Source of the DNA: Tolypeutes matacus
Taxonomy: Eukaryota > Chordata > Mammalia > Cingulata > Chlamyphoridae
Length of the DNA stretch: 64,000 nucleotides
NCBI GenBank assembly: GCA_026826555.1
Contig: JAKSZT010053887.1
Span: 70,572,026 to 70,636,025 of the forward strand
Direction of reading: 5' to 3'
In this document: positions 47,046 to 57,600 of the stretch, piece by piece
Layout of the letters: every line of letters starts with the position of its first letter
How positions within the stretch are numbered: position 1 is the stretch's first letter
Notes under the pieces: generated by a model
What the model saw: only the letters and a program-made list of their open reading frames with translations
What the model was told of the DNA's origin: nothing
The model's database searches: none
Program-made: the position numbers and the translations under genes

Positions 47046-48354
47046 ATCGAAAGCTTCAACTGAGGTCCAAAGATTTTATAGTCATAAATTTCCAATTTGA
47101 GGGTCAAGGCCAACTTGCAAATTTTTAAAAGAAATATTCAGCAACCTGCTTTATGATTCTTAAAAGCTCTAACCCACATTCATAAATGAAAGGGACAAGA
47201 GTATGGAAATTAAGGGAAGGTTTCTGAGGAAGATTCTTGGGAGAGCACTATGGTTGTATAGCCCTTCTCACACATTACAGAGGGAAGGGTGGGGCAGAGG
47301 GGTGCTTTTCCCTTCACCTCAGTGGCTGAAAACCTCACAAAAGTGACCAGAAGAGAAAAAGTCAGCTTTAAACACTGATGAGGAGCTGCGAGCATAAAGC
47401 CATTTTGTGTCACTGCCAGTCAGGTAAGGACTTTCCTGCCCTCTCTTTTCCTCTCCTTTTCCATCCATTTCCTGCTTAGACCCTGGCAGGGTTAAGTTTC
47501 TCTAGTGGAAACTTAAGGTAAGGTTTCCAATTGCCGAAGGCCTTAGGTGGAAGAGGGAAGCAGGCAGATTTAACTTCACATCAAGTTCCAAGTTTCGATT
47601 ACTTCATGAAACTGGCCATTCTACTCCTTCATCTGAGACTGTATTTGCAACCGAAAAGACACTGTTGCAAAGTATATTAATTACAGATTATCAGAAAAGT
47701 CATAAGAGTACTTGAGTTTCCATTCTGGGGTAGGGGAAGAACTTACTCTTCTGAAAACATTTTAATTGGATGTGGGAAATAAAAACAAAGGTGGTCTCTG
47801 ATTAGTCCCATGAATCTTGTTAGTTCAATTTATTGCTTACTAGGTTAGCTGAAAACTCTTCCACTAGCAAGTCATAAAAACCCAACAAACTACCTTAACC
47901 CTATATGGGAATTTTTAAGTTATAAACAAAAAAACCTTCTGTAAAGATAAGACCTAGGTTTGCCTCAGGGGCAAGTGAAACCAGAAATTAATCCTCATCT
48001 GTCTTGCATTTCTGCTTTATAGCTCTACTAATTTCTATATCCTCTTATTCTCTCCTGCAGCAGGATTGGAAGGTAGAGATTGGCTACTAGCTACTGGAAA
48101 CTCAGATCTTACAACCCACAATACTAGAAGAAAAGATCGTGTCAGTTTGGATTTGAGAAATTCCACAGAAAGACTCTTATTGGCCCAGCTGCAATCATAA
48201 GCCAGCCTCCTCGGCCAATCACAATGTTCAGGTGGGTGAGATGCCAGGAGAGACCCAGCCTGGGCCATGTGCTCTGCGGTCAGGATGGGTGTATGATATG
48301 GAGAGGTGGAGAAGGGTGCTGAGATTAAATACATGAACCCCACACGTTCACATC

Positions 48355-48500
48355 CACTGTTTCATTTTACCCTTACTTTACAGGAGAAAAACTGAAGTTC
48401 TGAGAGACTGATTAACATATTCAAGGTCATACAAAACACAAGTGGTTAGCTGGCCATGGAATACAGATCATCTAACTGTAAACTCAGTGTCCTTTCCAAT
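48355..48500 (-). repeat. MIR
   Basis: AAACTGAAGTTCTGAGAGAC, ATTCAAGGTCATACAAAACA and TAACTGTAAACTCAGTGTCC follow antisense MIR. Confidence 0.7.
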
Positions 48501-48523
48501 ATTAGAATCTTCTTTTGAAAGAT

Positions 48524-48570
48524 TTTTAAATGTTCATGCACTGCTGGTAGGAATGAAAAAAGGTGCAGCC
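48524..48570 (+). repeat. Old L1M fragment, left part (split by younger L1)
   Basis: TTCATGCACTGCTGGTAGGA, ATGAAAAAAGGTGCAGCC is the L1 ORF2 C-terminal coding segment. The sense continues at 54233 with GTGCAGCCACTTTGGAAAAC, so these two pieces were one element before the younger L1 landed. Confidence 0.8.
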
Positions 48571-48610
48571 AAATAATCGCAGAAAATTTCCCAACTCTCA
48601 AGAAAGAAAT

Positions 48611-48803
48611 AGGGGGAAGCGGCTGTGGCTCAATCAGTGGGGCTCCCGTTTGCCATATGGGAGGCCCTGGGTTCGGTTCCCGGGGCCTCCTGGTGGGGGC
48701 GGGCCCGCCCGCATGGCGTGGTTGGCTGGCCCGGCGAGCACAAGCAGCAAGGGGGGGATAAATGAATGAATAAATAAAATCTTTAAAAAAAAAAAAAAAA
48801 AAA
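48611..48803 (+). mobile_element. DAS SINE, short type, inside L1 ORF1
   Basis: AGGGGGAAGCGGCTGTGGCT, B box GGTTCGGTTCC, GGGCGGGCCCGCCCGCATGG, AGCACAAGCAGCAAGG and a pure A tail of about 20. Exact duplication AAGAAAGAAAT at 48600-48610 and 48804-48814. High CpG and an intact A tail suggest it is among the youngest insertions here. Confidence 0.95.
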
Positions 48804-48814
48804 AAGAAAGAAAT

Positions 48815-49246
48815 GAACTTACATGTCCAAGAAGCACACTGTACCCCAATCAGAATAAATCCAAATAGTCAGACTCCAAGACACATACTACTAAGAATGT
48901 CAAATGTCAAAGATAAAGAGAAAATTCTGAGAGCAGCAAGGGAGAAGCAAACCATTGCATACAAGGGAGACCCAGTAAGACTTAGTATGGATTTCTCATC
49001 AGAAACCATGGAGGCAAGACGACAGTGGTATGATGCAATTAGGATGCTCAAAGAGAAAAACTGCCAGCCAAGAATTCTTTATCCAGCAAAACTGTCCTTC
49101 AAATATGAAGGGGAGTTTAAAATATCACAAACAAAGAGTGTTTGTAAAGAAGAATCCACCTTTGCAGGAAATATTAAAGGAAGCCTTACAGCCTGAAAGA
49201 AAAAGGCAGGAGAGAGAGGCTTGGAGGAGAGTACAGAAGAAAGAAT
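48815..49246 (+). pseudogene. L1 ORF1p C-terminal domain remnant
   Basis: This is the nucleic-acid-binding C-terminal part of L1 ORF1p. Visible stretches are TPRHILLRMSNVKDKEKILR, then REKQTIAYKGDPVRLSMDFS, EARRQWYDAIRMLKEKNCQP and RILYPAKLSF. A frameshift near 49120-49135 moves the end to another frame, which reads NPPLQEILKEALQPERKRQE. The upstream part of the same domain (IIAENFP-like) is at 48571-48610, on the other side of the SINE. It begins where the L1 was 5'-truncated, so the coiled coil is missing. Confidence 0.9.
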
Positions 49247-49321
49247 AGCAAAAGGGATAACCAAAAGAGTAAAAAGACAGATGAAAATATGATATGATAT
49301 ATGAAAACAAAAGAATAAAAT

Positions 49322-50252
49322 GGTGGAAGTAAAGAATGCATTTATAGTAATATCATTGAATGTGAATGGATTAAACTCCCCAATCAAAAGATATAGACTG
49401 ACAGAACGGATAAAAAAAACATGAGCCACCCGTACGCTGCTTACAAAAGACTCACCTTAGACAAGGGCTTCTTAACCTTTTTTGTTCCACAGACCCCTTT
49501 GCCAGTAAGGTGAAAACCACGGACCCCTTACTAAGTCCACACTATACTGTGTATTATTTAATAAATATATCACACCCACACCAACACATCCCCACAAGAA
49601 TAATGGGTTTTTTTTATTTTTTTTTATTTTTTATTTACTTCAAGCTCACAGACCCCTTATTAAGAACCCCTCCCTTAAACCCAGGGATACAAACTGGCTA
49701 AAAGTGAAAGGGTAGAAAAAGATACTCCAGCAAATAGTAACCAAAAAGGAGGAGGGGTAGCTATACTAATATTGGACAAAACAGACTTTAAATGCAAAAA
49801 TGTTATGAGATATAGAAGGCCATTATGTATTAATAAAAGGGACAATCCACCAGGAAGATTTAACAGTTGTAAATATCTATACATAAGACAAACTCTGGCA
49901 AAACTGAAGGGAGAAAGAGACAACTCTACAAAAATTGCTGGAGACTTCAATACACCGTTCACATCACTGGACAGAAAAAATACACAGAAGATCAACAAGG
50001 AAACAGAGAACTTGAACAATATGATAAACAAGTTAGAACTAACAGACATATACAGAACATTGCATCCATATACATTCTTCTCAAGTGTCCATGGATCTTT
50101 CTCCAGGATAGACCACATTTTAGGGCACAATGCAGCTCTCAATAATTATAAAAAGAATGAAATTATACAGAGCACCATCTCACATCATAATGGAATGAAA
50201 CTGGAAATAATAATAGACAGGAAAGAGGTAAATTTGCAAATGTGTGGAGGCT
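49322..50252 (+). pseudogene. L1 ORF2p endonuclease domain remnant
   Basis: This is the apurinic-like endonuclease domain of L1 ORF2. It begins MVEVKNAFIVISLNVNGLNS and is interrupted at 49463-49672 by a hAT-like insertion. It resumes with KGGGVAILILDKTDFKCKNV, then has IAGDFNTPFTSLDRK and TDIYRTLHPYTFFS. The SDH catalytic motif near the domain end reads [10 protein letters not shown], so the conserved Asp is His. A stop codon lies in the segment before the insertion. Confidence 0.88.
49463..49672. mobile_element. Non-autonomous hAT-like DNA transposon inside L1 ORF2
   Basis: A 210-bp insertion has terminal inverted repeats AAGGGCTTCTTAA and (reverse complement of the right end) GAGGGGTTCTTAA, which match at 11 of 13 positions. 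It sits between CCTTAGAC (49455-49462) and CCTTAAAC (49673-49680), an 8-bp duplication as hAT transposases make. The flanking L1 sequence joins cleanly when it is removed. Subterminal ACAGACCCCTT occurs at both ends in inverted surroundings. It encodes no transposase. Confidence 0.82.
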
Positions 50253-50536
50253 AAACAACACACTCTTAAATAATCAGTGGGTCAAAGATGAAACTGCAAG
50301 TGAAATCAGGAAATATATTGAGACAAATGAAAATGAGAATACAATTTATCAGAACTTATGGGATATGGTGAAGGCAGTCTTGAGAGGGAAATTATAGCTC
50401 TAAATGCCTAAAAGAAGAAAGTGCTAAACTCAAAAGATTTAACTGAATAAGTAGAGAAACTAGAAAAAGAACAGCAAACCAATCCCAAAGCAAGCAGAAG
50501 GGAAGAAACAATAAAGATTAGAGCAGAAAAAAATTA

Positions 50537-50574
<38 letters not shown>

Positions 50575-50815
50575 AATCAACACAACCAAAAGCTGGTTCT
50601 TTGAGAAAACTCAATAAAATTGACAGACCCATAAGCAAGACTAACAACAACAACAAAAAAAAAACTGAGAGAAGATGCAAATAAATACAATCAGAAATGT
50701 TAAAGGAGGAAGTTACGACTGACCTCACAGAAATAAAAAGGATCCTAAGAGGATATTATGAGAAAATGTATGCCAACAAACTAGACAAATTCTGAGAAAT
50801 GCACAAACAACTACA

Positions 50816-52080
50816 TTGATGATACAAGAAATACAAGAACTTAACAAACCAATCACATTTAAAGAGATTGAATCCGTCATCAGAAATCTCCCAACAAAGA
50901 AAAGCCCAGGACCAGTTGGCTTCACAGGTAAATTCTACCAAGCATTTGAAGACGAATTCATGTCAATCCTGTTTAAACTCTTCCAAAAAATTGAAGAGGA
51001 GGGAAAATTACCCAACACATTTTATGAAGCCAACATCACCCTGATACCAAAGCCAGATAAAGATACTACAAGAAAAAGTTACACACCAATCTCTCTAATG
51101 AACATAAATGCAAAATTTCTCAACAAAATACTTGCAAATAGAATCCAACAGCATATCAAAAGAATTATACAACACAACCAAGTGGACTTTATTCCTGGTA
51201 TGCAAAGATGGTTCAACATAAGAAAAACAATCAACATAATACACCACATTAACAAATTGAAGGGGGAAAAAAAATACATGATCGTTTCAATCAACGCGCA
51301 AATGGCATTCGACAAAATTTAACATCCTTTCTTGATAAAAACACTTCAAAAGATAAAAAAACAAGGAAACTTCCTCAATATGATAAAAGGAAAATATGAA
51401 ACACCCACAGCCAACATCATAATCAATGGGGAAAGGTTGAAAGCTTTTCCTCTAAGACCGGGAAAAAGACAAGCATGCCCACTGTCACCATTGTTATTCA
51501 ACCTTGTACTAGAAGTTCTAGCTAGAACAATTAGACAAGAAAAATAAATTAAAAGCATCCAAATAGGAAAAGAAGAAGTAAAACTCTCACTATTTGTGGA
51601 TAACATGATCCTAAATTTAGAAAATTCTGAAATGTCCACAACAAAACTACCTGAGCTAATAAATGAGTTCAGCAAAGTGACAGGATACAAGATCAACAAG
51701 CAAAAATTAGTAATGTTTTTGTACACTAGTATTGAATAATCTGAGGAGAAAATCAGGGAAAATATTCCATTTATAATAACAACAAAAGGACTCAAATACC
51801 TAGGAATAAATTTAACCAAGAAGTACAGGATCTATATGCAGAAAACTACAAATAGTGCTAAAAGAAATCAATGAAGACCTAAACAAATGGAAAGACATTC
51901 TGTGTTCATGGATTGGAAGACTAAATATCGTGAAGATGTTAATCCTACCCAAACTGATTTATGAATTCAATGCAATACCAATCAAAAGTTCAAGAGCCTA
52001 CTTTGCAGAAATAGAAAATTCATTTGGAAGGAAAAGTGCACCCAAATAGCCAAAAGCATTCTAAAAAAGAAAAGTGACAT
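50816..52080 (+). pseudogene. L1 ORF2p reverse transcriptase remnant
   Basis: Reverse transcriptase blocks in order are [95 protein letters not shown] and then [15 protein letters not shown]. The catalytic FADD box has become FVDN, losing the second Asp. In-frame stops occur after AFDKI (near 51320), after IRQEK (near 51545) and after YTSIE (near 51736). It is inactive. Confidence 0.92.
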
Positions 52081-52230
52081 GGGAGGAATTTCACTGCCTA
52101 ACCTTGAAATATATTAAAGCTACAGTGGTCAAAACAGCATGGTACTGGCATAAATTCAGACACATTGATCAGTAGAATAGAATTGAGAGTCCAGAAGTGA
52201 AACCTAACCTCTACGGTCAACTGGGTTTTT

Positions 52231-52612
52231 GTCCCTGGAGATGGCTCCCTCGTCTGTTTCCTCATTGTTGAGCTTGTTGTCTGCTCGTTGTTTTTGCTCA
52301 TTGTTTTTACTTAAAATCTGTTCGTTGTTTGTCTGTCGTCTTTAGGAGGCACTGGGAACCAAACCTGGGATCTCCCATGTGGGAGGTAGGCGCTCAACTG
52401 CTTGAGCCACATTTGCTTTCTGCTCATTTGGTTTTTTGCTGGTTGTCTGCTCATTGTTTTTGCTTGTTCTTTTTGTTCATTGTCTGCTTGTTGTTTTTGC
52501 TTGTTGTCTGCTTGTTGTTTTTTTGTCTTCTTTAGGAGGCATCAGGAACTGAACCCGGGACCTCCCATGTGGGAGTCGGGCACTCAATTGCTTGAGCCAC
52601 ATCCATTCCCCA
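52231..52612 (-). mobile_element. Dimeric tRNA-derived SINE inside L1 ORF2
   Basis: On the minus strand, head 1 is GGGAATGGATGTGGCTCAAG with B box GGTTCAGTTCC and CCTCCTAAAG. Then comes a CAAGCAGACAA/CAAAAACAA-type linker. Head 2 is AAGCAAATGTGGCTCAAGCA with B box GGTTTGGTTCC and CCTCCTAAAG, and a similar CAA-rich tail ends it. Duplications GTCAACTGGGTTTTT (52216-52230) and GTCAAGTGGTTTTT (52613-52626) flank it. Confidence 0.9.
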
Positions 52613-53663
52613 GTCAAGTGGTTTTTGACACACCTACCAAGTCCATGTTAATGGAACAAAACTGTGCCTGTTACAAATAATAATGCCTGGAGAACTGGAT
52701 ATCTATAACCAGAAGAATGAAAAAGGACACCTATCTCACTCTGTATATAAGACTCAACTCAAAAGGGATCAAAGACCTAAATATAAAAGCCAGGAGCATA
52801 AAGCTACTAGAAGAAAATGTAGGGAAACATCTTAAAGACCTAGTAGTAGGTGGTGGTTTCTTGCACTTTACACTCAAAGCACACACAACAAAAGAAAACA
52901 TAAATAAATGGGACCTCCTCAAAATTAAACGCTTTTGCATCTCACAGGACTTTATCAAAAGGGTGAAAAGGCAATCAACTCAATGGGAGAAAATATTTTG
53001 AAATCACATGTCCGATAAACATTTAATATCCATGATATTTAATGAGATGCTACAACTCAACAATAAAAAGACAAACAACCCAATTAAAAAACGAGCAAAA
53101 TATCTGAATAGACGTTTGTCCAAAGAAGAAATAAAAATGGCAAAAAAAAAACAAAAAAAACCACATGGAAAAATGTTCAACATCTCTTATGATTGGGGAA
53201 ACGCAAATCAAAACTAAAATGAGATATCATTTCACACCTATCAGAATGGCCAGTATTAAAAAGACAAGAGAACTACAAGTGTTGGAGAGGATGTGGAGAG
53301 ATAGGAACGCTTATTCATTGTTGGTGGGAATGCAGGATGGTACAACCACTATGGAGGACTGTTTGGCAGTTCCTAAGGAAGCTGAATATAGATTTGCCAC
53401 GAGACCCTGCAAAAACAATACTGGGCATATACCCAGAAGAACTGAGAGGAGTGACATGAGCAGACATCTGCACACAGATGTTCAAAGCAGCATTATTCAC
53501 GATTGCCAAATCGTGGAAACAACCCAGGTATCCATCAACTGATGAATGGATAAACAAGTTGTGGTTTATTCACATGATGGAATATTATGCAGCTGTAAGA
53601 AGAAAGGCAGTCGTAAAGTATATGACAACATGGATGAACCTGGAGGACATTAATGTTGAGTGA
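52613..53663 (+). pseudogene. L1 ORF2p C-terminal region remnant
   Basis: The coding end of ORF2 continues after the dimeric SINE. Segments are [80 protein letters not shown], then [20 protein letters not shown] and MMEYYAAVRRKAVVKYMTTW. Several frameshifts separate them. ORF2 ends near LEDINVE. Confidence 0.88.
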
Positions 53664-53845
53664 AGCAATCCAGACACAAAGGACAAATACTGTATGACTG
53701 CGTTACTATGAACTAAATATATTGTGCAACAAATTATATGATTCCATTTATATAAAATGTAAATATAAATCAATTTATAAAGATGAAATTTGATTAGTGG
53801 TTAAGTAGGGCTAGGGAAGGCATGCTAAGGGGTGTAGAGTTTTTG

Positions 53846-54232
53846 GAGCAATGAAGTAATTCTAAAATTTTTTGTGATGATGAATGCACAACATTGTGAT
53901 TATACTAAAAGGTACCGATTATACACTTTAGACAGATGGTATTATATGTGAATATATCTCAATATAACTGCCTAATAAATAAATAAATGTGCAGGAATAG
54001 CCAGAAAGAACAGCTATGTATAGCAAGGAAAATGTAGAGAGACTGAGAGGTTAAGAATTTTCTCATGTCTGTTTATTATTATTATTATTATTGAAATAAT
54101 GAAAATGCTTTAATAATGACTGAAGCAATGAATGCACAACTATGTGATTATACCAAATACCACTGATTGTACACTTTGGATGAATTATATGCTTTATTAA
54201 GAGGTATCAGTAAAATTGATTTGTTTAAAAAG
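53846..54232 (+). repeat. L1 3' UTR with internal direct duplication
   Basis: Two diverged copies of a segment occur about 248 bp apart. The first has TGAATGCACAACATTGTGAT and TATACACTTTAG (from about 53881). The second has TGAATGCACAACTATGTGAT and GTACACTTTGG (from about 54129). Only the second leads into the A-rich tail and target duplication. A (TTA)n run (about 54075-54092) lies between them. Confidence 0.75.
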
Positions 54233-55020
54233 AAAAAAAGTGCAGCCACTTTGGAAAACAGTTTAGTGGTTTCATACAAAGTTAAATATAGGCTTACCAT
54301 ATAATCCAGCAATTGCGGTCCTAAGCATTACCACCACCACCACCACCCCCCAAAAAAAACTTCATACAAATGTTTATAGCAGCTTTATTCACAATTGCCA
54401 GAAACTAGAGGCAACTAAGATGCCCTTCAATAGGTGAATGGATAAACAAACTATGGTACATCCATACCATGAAACAAAGCTTTTTCTGTATCAGCAATAA
54501 CAAAGAAATGAGCTATCAAGTCTCACAAAAAGGAACCTTATATGCATATTGCTAAGTGAAAGAAGTCAGTTTAAAAGAGCTACATAGTATATGATTCTGA
54601 CTATAAGACATTCTAGAAAGAAAAACTACAGAGATAGTTAAAAAACATCAGTGGCAGCAAGGAGTTCAAGGCAGAGGGAAGAAAGGATGAATACGAGGAG
54701 CAGCACGGGGCTTTTTTAGGGCAGTGAAACCATGGTTTATGAGTCTGTAATGGTAGATACAGGACATGAATTTGTCAAAACCCAAAGAACTGTAGAACAC
54801 AAAAAGTGAACCCCAATGTAAACTATGGACTTTAGTTAATAATAATGTATCAATATTGGTTCATCAAATGAAACAAATATACCATAGTAGTGCAAGATGC
54901 TAATAATAAGGGAAATTGTGCACAGTGGGGCAGGAAGAGGGGTTACATAGGAACTCTCTGACTTTCTGCACAATTGTTTTTTGTAAACCTTAAACTGGTC
55001 TAAAAACAGTTTATTTAAAT
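54233..55020 (+). repeat. Old L1M 3' end, right part
   Basis: This continues the fragment at 48524-48570: GTGCAGCCACTTTGGAAAAC, CCAATAGGTGAATGGATAAAC-like coding end, AGAAGTCAGTTTAAAAGAGC, then the 3' UTR CCCCAATGTAAACTATGGAC, TGTATCAATATTGGTTCATC and TAAACTGGTCTAAAAACAGT. A (CCA)n run at about 54329-54350 is internal. Confidence 0.82.
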
Positions 55021-55289
55021 ATACATATGTGCAAGTAACTGTCATACTGTATATTCCATTTTTTGTACCATACATTATATACTAAAGCATCTTTTTTAAA
55101 ATATCATTGTGCAGTTTTAAAACAAGATTTTATACTTAGAGGAAACAAAGGAAAAAAGATTTTCTAGAGCAAACATCATTCATTTACTATCTCCCAACAG
55201 GGAACTAGATTAAGTGCCCTCTAACGTTACTTGAGCTCTAACATTCATTGATTCTAAAATAGGTCACTAACTGATTATTCCCCGTTTTG

Positions 55290-55400
55290 TGGTATGCTCT
55301 TGACTCATTCATTCCTCTATTTATTCAGTTCATTCAATATACCTTTATTGAGCACTTTCTACCTACTACATGCCAAGCACTCTTCTCTTGCAGTACTACC
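55290..55400 (-). repeat. L2 fragment
   Basis: TTATTCAGTTCATTCAATAT, CTTTATTGAGCACTTTCTAC and CTACATGCCAAGCACTCTTC match antisense L2. Confidence 0.6.
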
Positions 55401-56724
55401 CATCCAGGTGCCCAAATAGCAAATAAAAACATGGAACCACATATCAATGGCCTGGCAAAGAAAAAGAAAAATCAGTTTTAAAAAACTCATCAAGTTACCA
55501 ATTAAAGCTAGCCTTTGGTGATCAATTTCACTAGACCAAGCATAGGAGGAGACAGAGGCAAATAGCTCTTTAATAGACATGTTAATCACAACCACACATA
55601 TATTGGGAATGATAGATCCTGTAAAAACAACATGAAATGGCATGATAAAAAAATCACATAATGTGAAACAGTTTCATCACCAGCATGTAGAGGTCTCTAA
55701 CTTAAAAAGAAAACTTGTCAGCATCAGAATACAGACACAGCTACATAGTAAAAGAAGAAAACAAAATTTTATGTAGGTTATATTTTAGGCTTCAAATGTA
55801 GTTGTTCAAAAAGTTCATCTATGTTATCACTTTATAATTTCTCCCTATGTTAAAAATATCCACATCAGGTATTAAATGTCTATGATATCATATCAGACAA
55901 CTTCAAAGACAAAACTGGAAATTATTTTGCTTTTCCAACTGTACTTTCTTGAGAGAGTTTCTGGTTAGCAAAGATAACACAGTCCAGCTTTGATTCTGGG
56001 CCTTTGCTGATGCTCCACGTAGAGTGTATTAAAGTGGCACAGTTTGGGCTATCTTAGCTTTCAGGCACGGAATGTTTCTTGTAGACACATCTGGCAAAGG
56101 CAAAGATACAGAAAAAGGCCTCCTGTCCCATTGTCCTTCAGAGTATCTATTTGCTTGATATCAACCCATTAGCCTTAGGTAGAAAACCTAATAGTTCTGG
56201 CTCTCTTGATTCATCTGCAAAACAGAATAATACTTGCTGTGAGGCATCCTATGAATGCCTTACCTCTTAAATAAGTCCTTCTATTTATTAATGCATGCTC
56301 TATACATCCAATATTCCAAACAAGTCAGGGGGGCTTCAGGAGAACATTGTCATGAATGACCATCTATCTAGGGTCAGTATGCAGTCCTGTGAAACCAGTA
56401 CATTGATTTTGTACCCACCACCCACAGCTACCATTGCCCAAAACATAGCAGAACACAGAAGAGGATTTCTCAGACTGAAGAGGCCAACTTTCCCTACTTG
56501 GTTGGAGGGAGCCATAGCCAACCCAGGAAGCAGAATTCTTTTGCTCGATAGCCAATTCAATATGTAGTTTTGTGATCTTCCAATGTGTTCAGTATAGGTA
56601 GTTGTTATGGGAAAATGTAAGAAGTCCTTGTTCTCAAATTCCTTAAATTGCTTAAAGGACTTAAGTTGTCCTTTAATTCTTGGTGTGGAGTTAGGCTTAT
56701 CAAAATGAAACCATTAGAGAACTA

Positions 56725-56890
56725 TCATGTAGTGGAAAGAGATGTGAAGAAGGCATTCTGGTTCTAGGCCTACTGCTTATTATTAGCTGTTTCATCTCAA
56801 ACGAGGCAATCTCCTCACTCCACTCACCTTTGAACAAAGGGCTTGGTTAGATGACCTATAAACTTCAGTTTCCAAATTCTAAAATTCAAA
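56725..56890 (+). repeat. MIR
   Basis: ATGTAGTGGAAAGAGATGTG, ACTGCTTATTATTAGCTGTT and GGCTTGGTTAGATGACCTAT, AAACTTCAGTTTCC follow sense MIR. Confidence 0.7.
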
Positions 56891-57389
56891 TCAATAAAAA
56901 TGCATGTGCAATCTATTAAGGGTCAGAAATCATAAAAGGGAAGGGAGGTGCCGGAGCCCTTCAGAAAGGGTTATAATATGATATATATGATATATGATAT
57001 GAATTAGCAGGGGAAAGGAATCCACAGAAAAAGCACAAAGGGGCAGGGAGACACAGAGCCAGCCTATCTGGCTGCAGCTACAGTAGGTCACTGAAGAAGC
57101 CCCTCAGTCAGGACGTTTGTCTCAAAGTTCCTAGATATAGGCTTTCCCTGGATATGTTATATCCCTCTCATCCTGCTCCCTCACCTCTGTCTCCACTTTT
57201 GCTATCAAACAGTATTCTTTGATGCTACAATTTTAATCCAGAAGTTTGTGTCTGTGAGATTAGTTTGCCTTACAGCCAGAGGAGACTTAATCACTTACCA
57301 CCCCGAGCCCTTTCAAGACAATCCTTTAAATAATACTAGCACCCTATAGTAGCAGTAGAATGTGCAGAACTAGAAGGGGGGGTTTATGT

Positions 57390-57600
57390 CCTGTCTTTTC
57401 TGTCTGGCCCTGCTCCTAACTAGCTCTTCAATCCTGGACCAGTCTCTAGACTTAAATCCTCCTTAAAAATATCTGCTTTTAAAAAAGATTAAAAAAAAAT
57501 AAAAAATAAAATAAAATAAAAAATATCTGCTTTACTTATATCAACAATTTCATTTGAGGGGACTACATGAGATAATAGGTATGAATAAACACACTTATGG
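57390..57600 (+). repeat. MIR split by a micro-insertion
   Basis: TCCTAACTAGCTCTTCAATC, CTGGACCAGTCTCTAGACTT and GACTACATGAGATAATAGGT follow sense MIR. The A-rich insertion at 57480-57518 separates its two halves. Confidence 0.6.
57465..57533 (+). mobile_element. Tail-only retroinsertion with TSD
   Basis: A 39-bp stretch of only A-rich sequence (57480-57518) lies between two copies of AAAAATATCTGCTTT (57465-57479 and 57519-57533). This is what a LINE-mediated insertion looks like when only the poly(A)-like tail of a transcript was copied. Confidence 0.8.

Larger units (their letters stand above)
48571..54232 (+). mobile_element. 5'-truncated younger L1 with nested insertions
   Basis: A LINE-1 in sense orientation. 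It starts inside the C-terminal part of ORF1 and continues through ORF2 (endonuclease, reverse transcriptase, C-terminal domain) to a 3' UTR and A-rich tail. Target duplications AAAAAAGGTGCAGCC (48556-48570) and AAAAAAAGTGCAGCC (54233-54247) flank it exactly and interrupt an older L1. Three later insertions lie in it: a short DAS SINE (48611-48803), a hAT-like element (49463-49672) and a dimeric SINE (52231-52612). Frameshifts, stop codons and catalytic substitutions show it is dead. A 28-base A run (50542-50569) sits in the ORF2 linker. Confidence 0.93.

Noticed and set aside
50816..51547. Reverse transcriptase frames as a possible intact gene
   Set aside because: They are L1 ORF2 with in-frame stops and a lost catalytic Asp.
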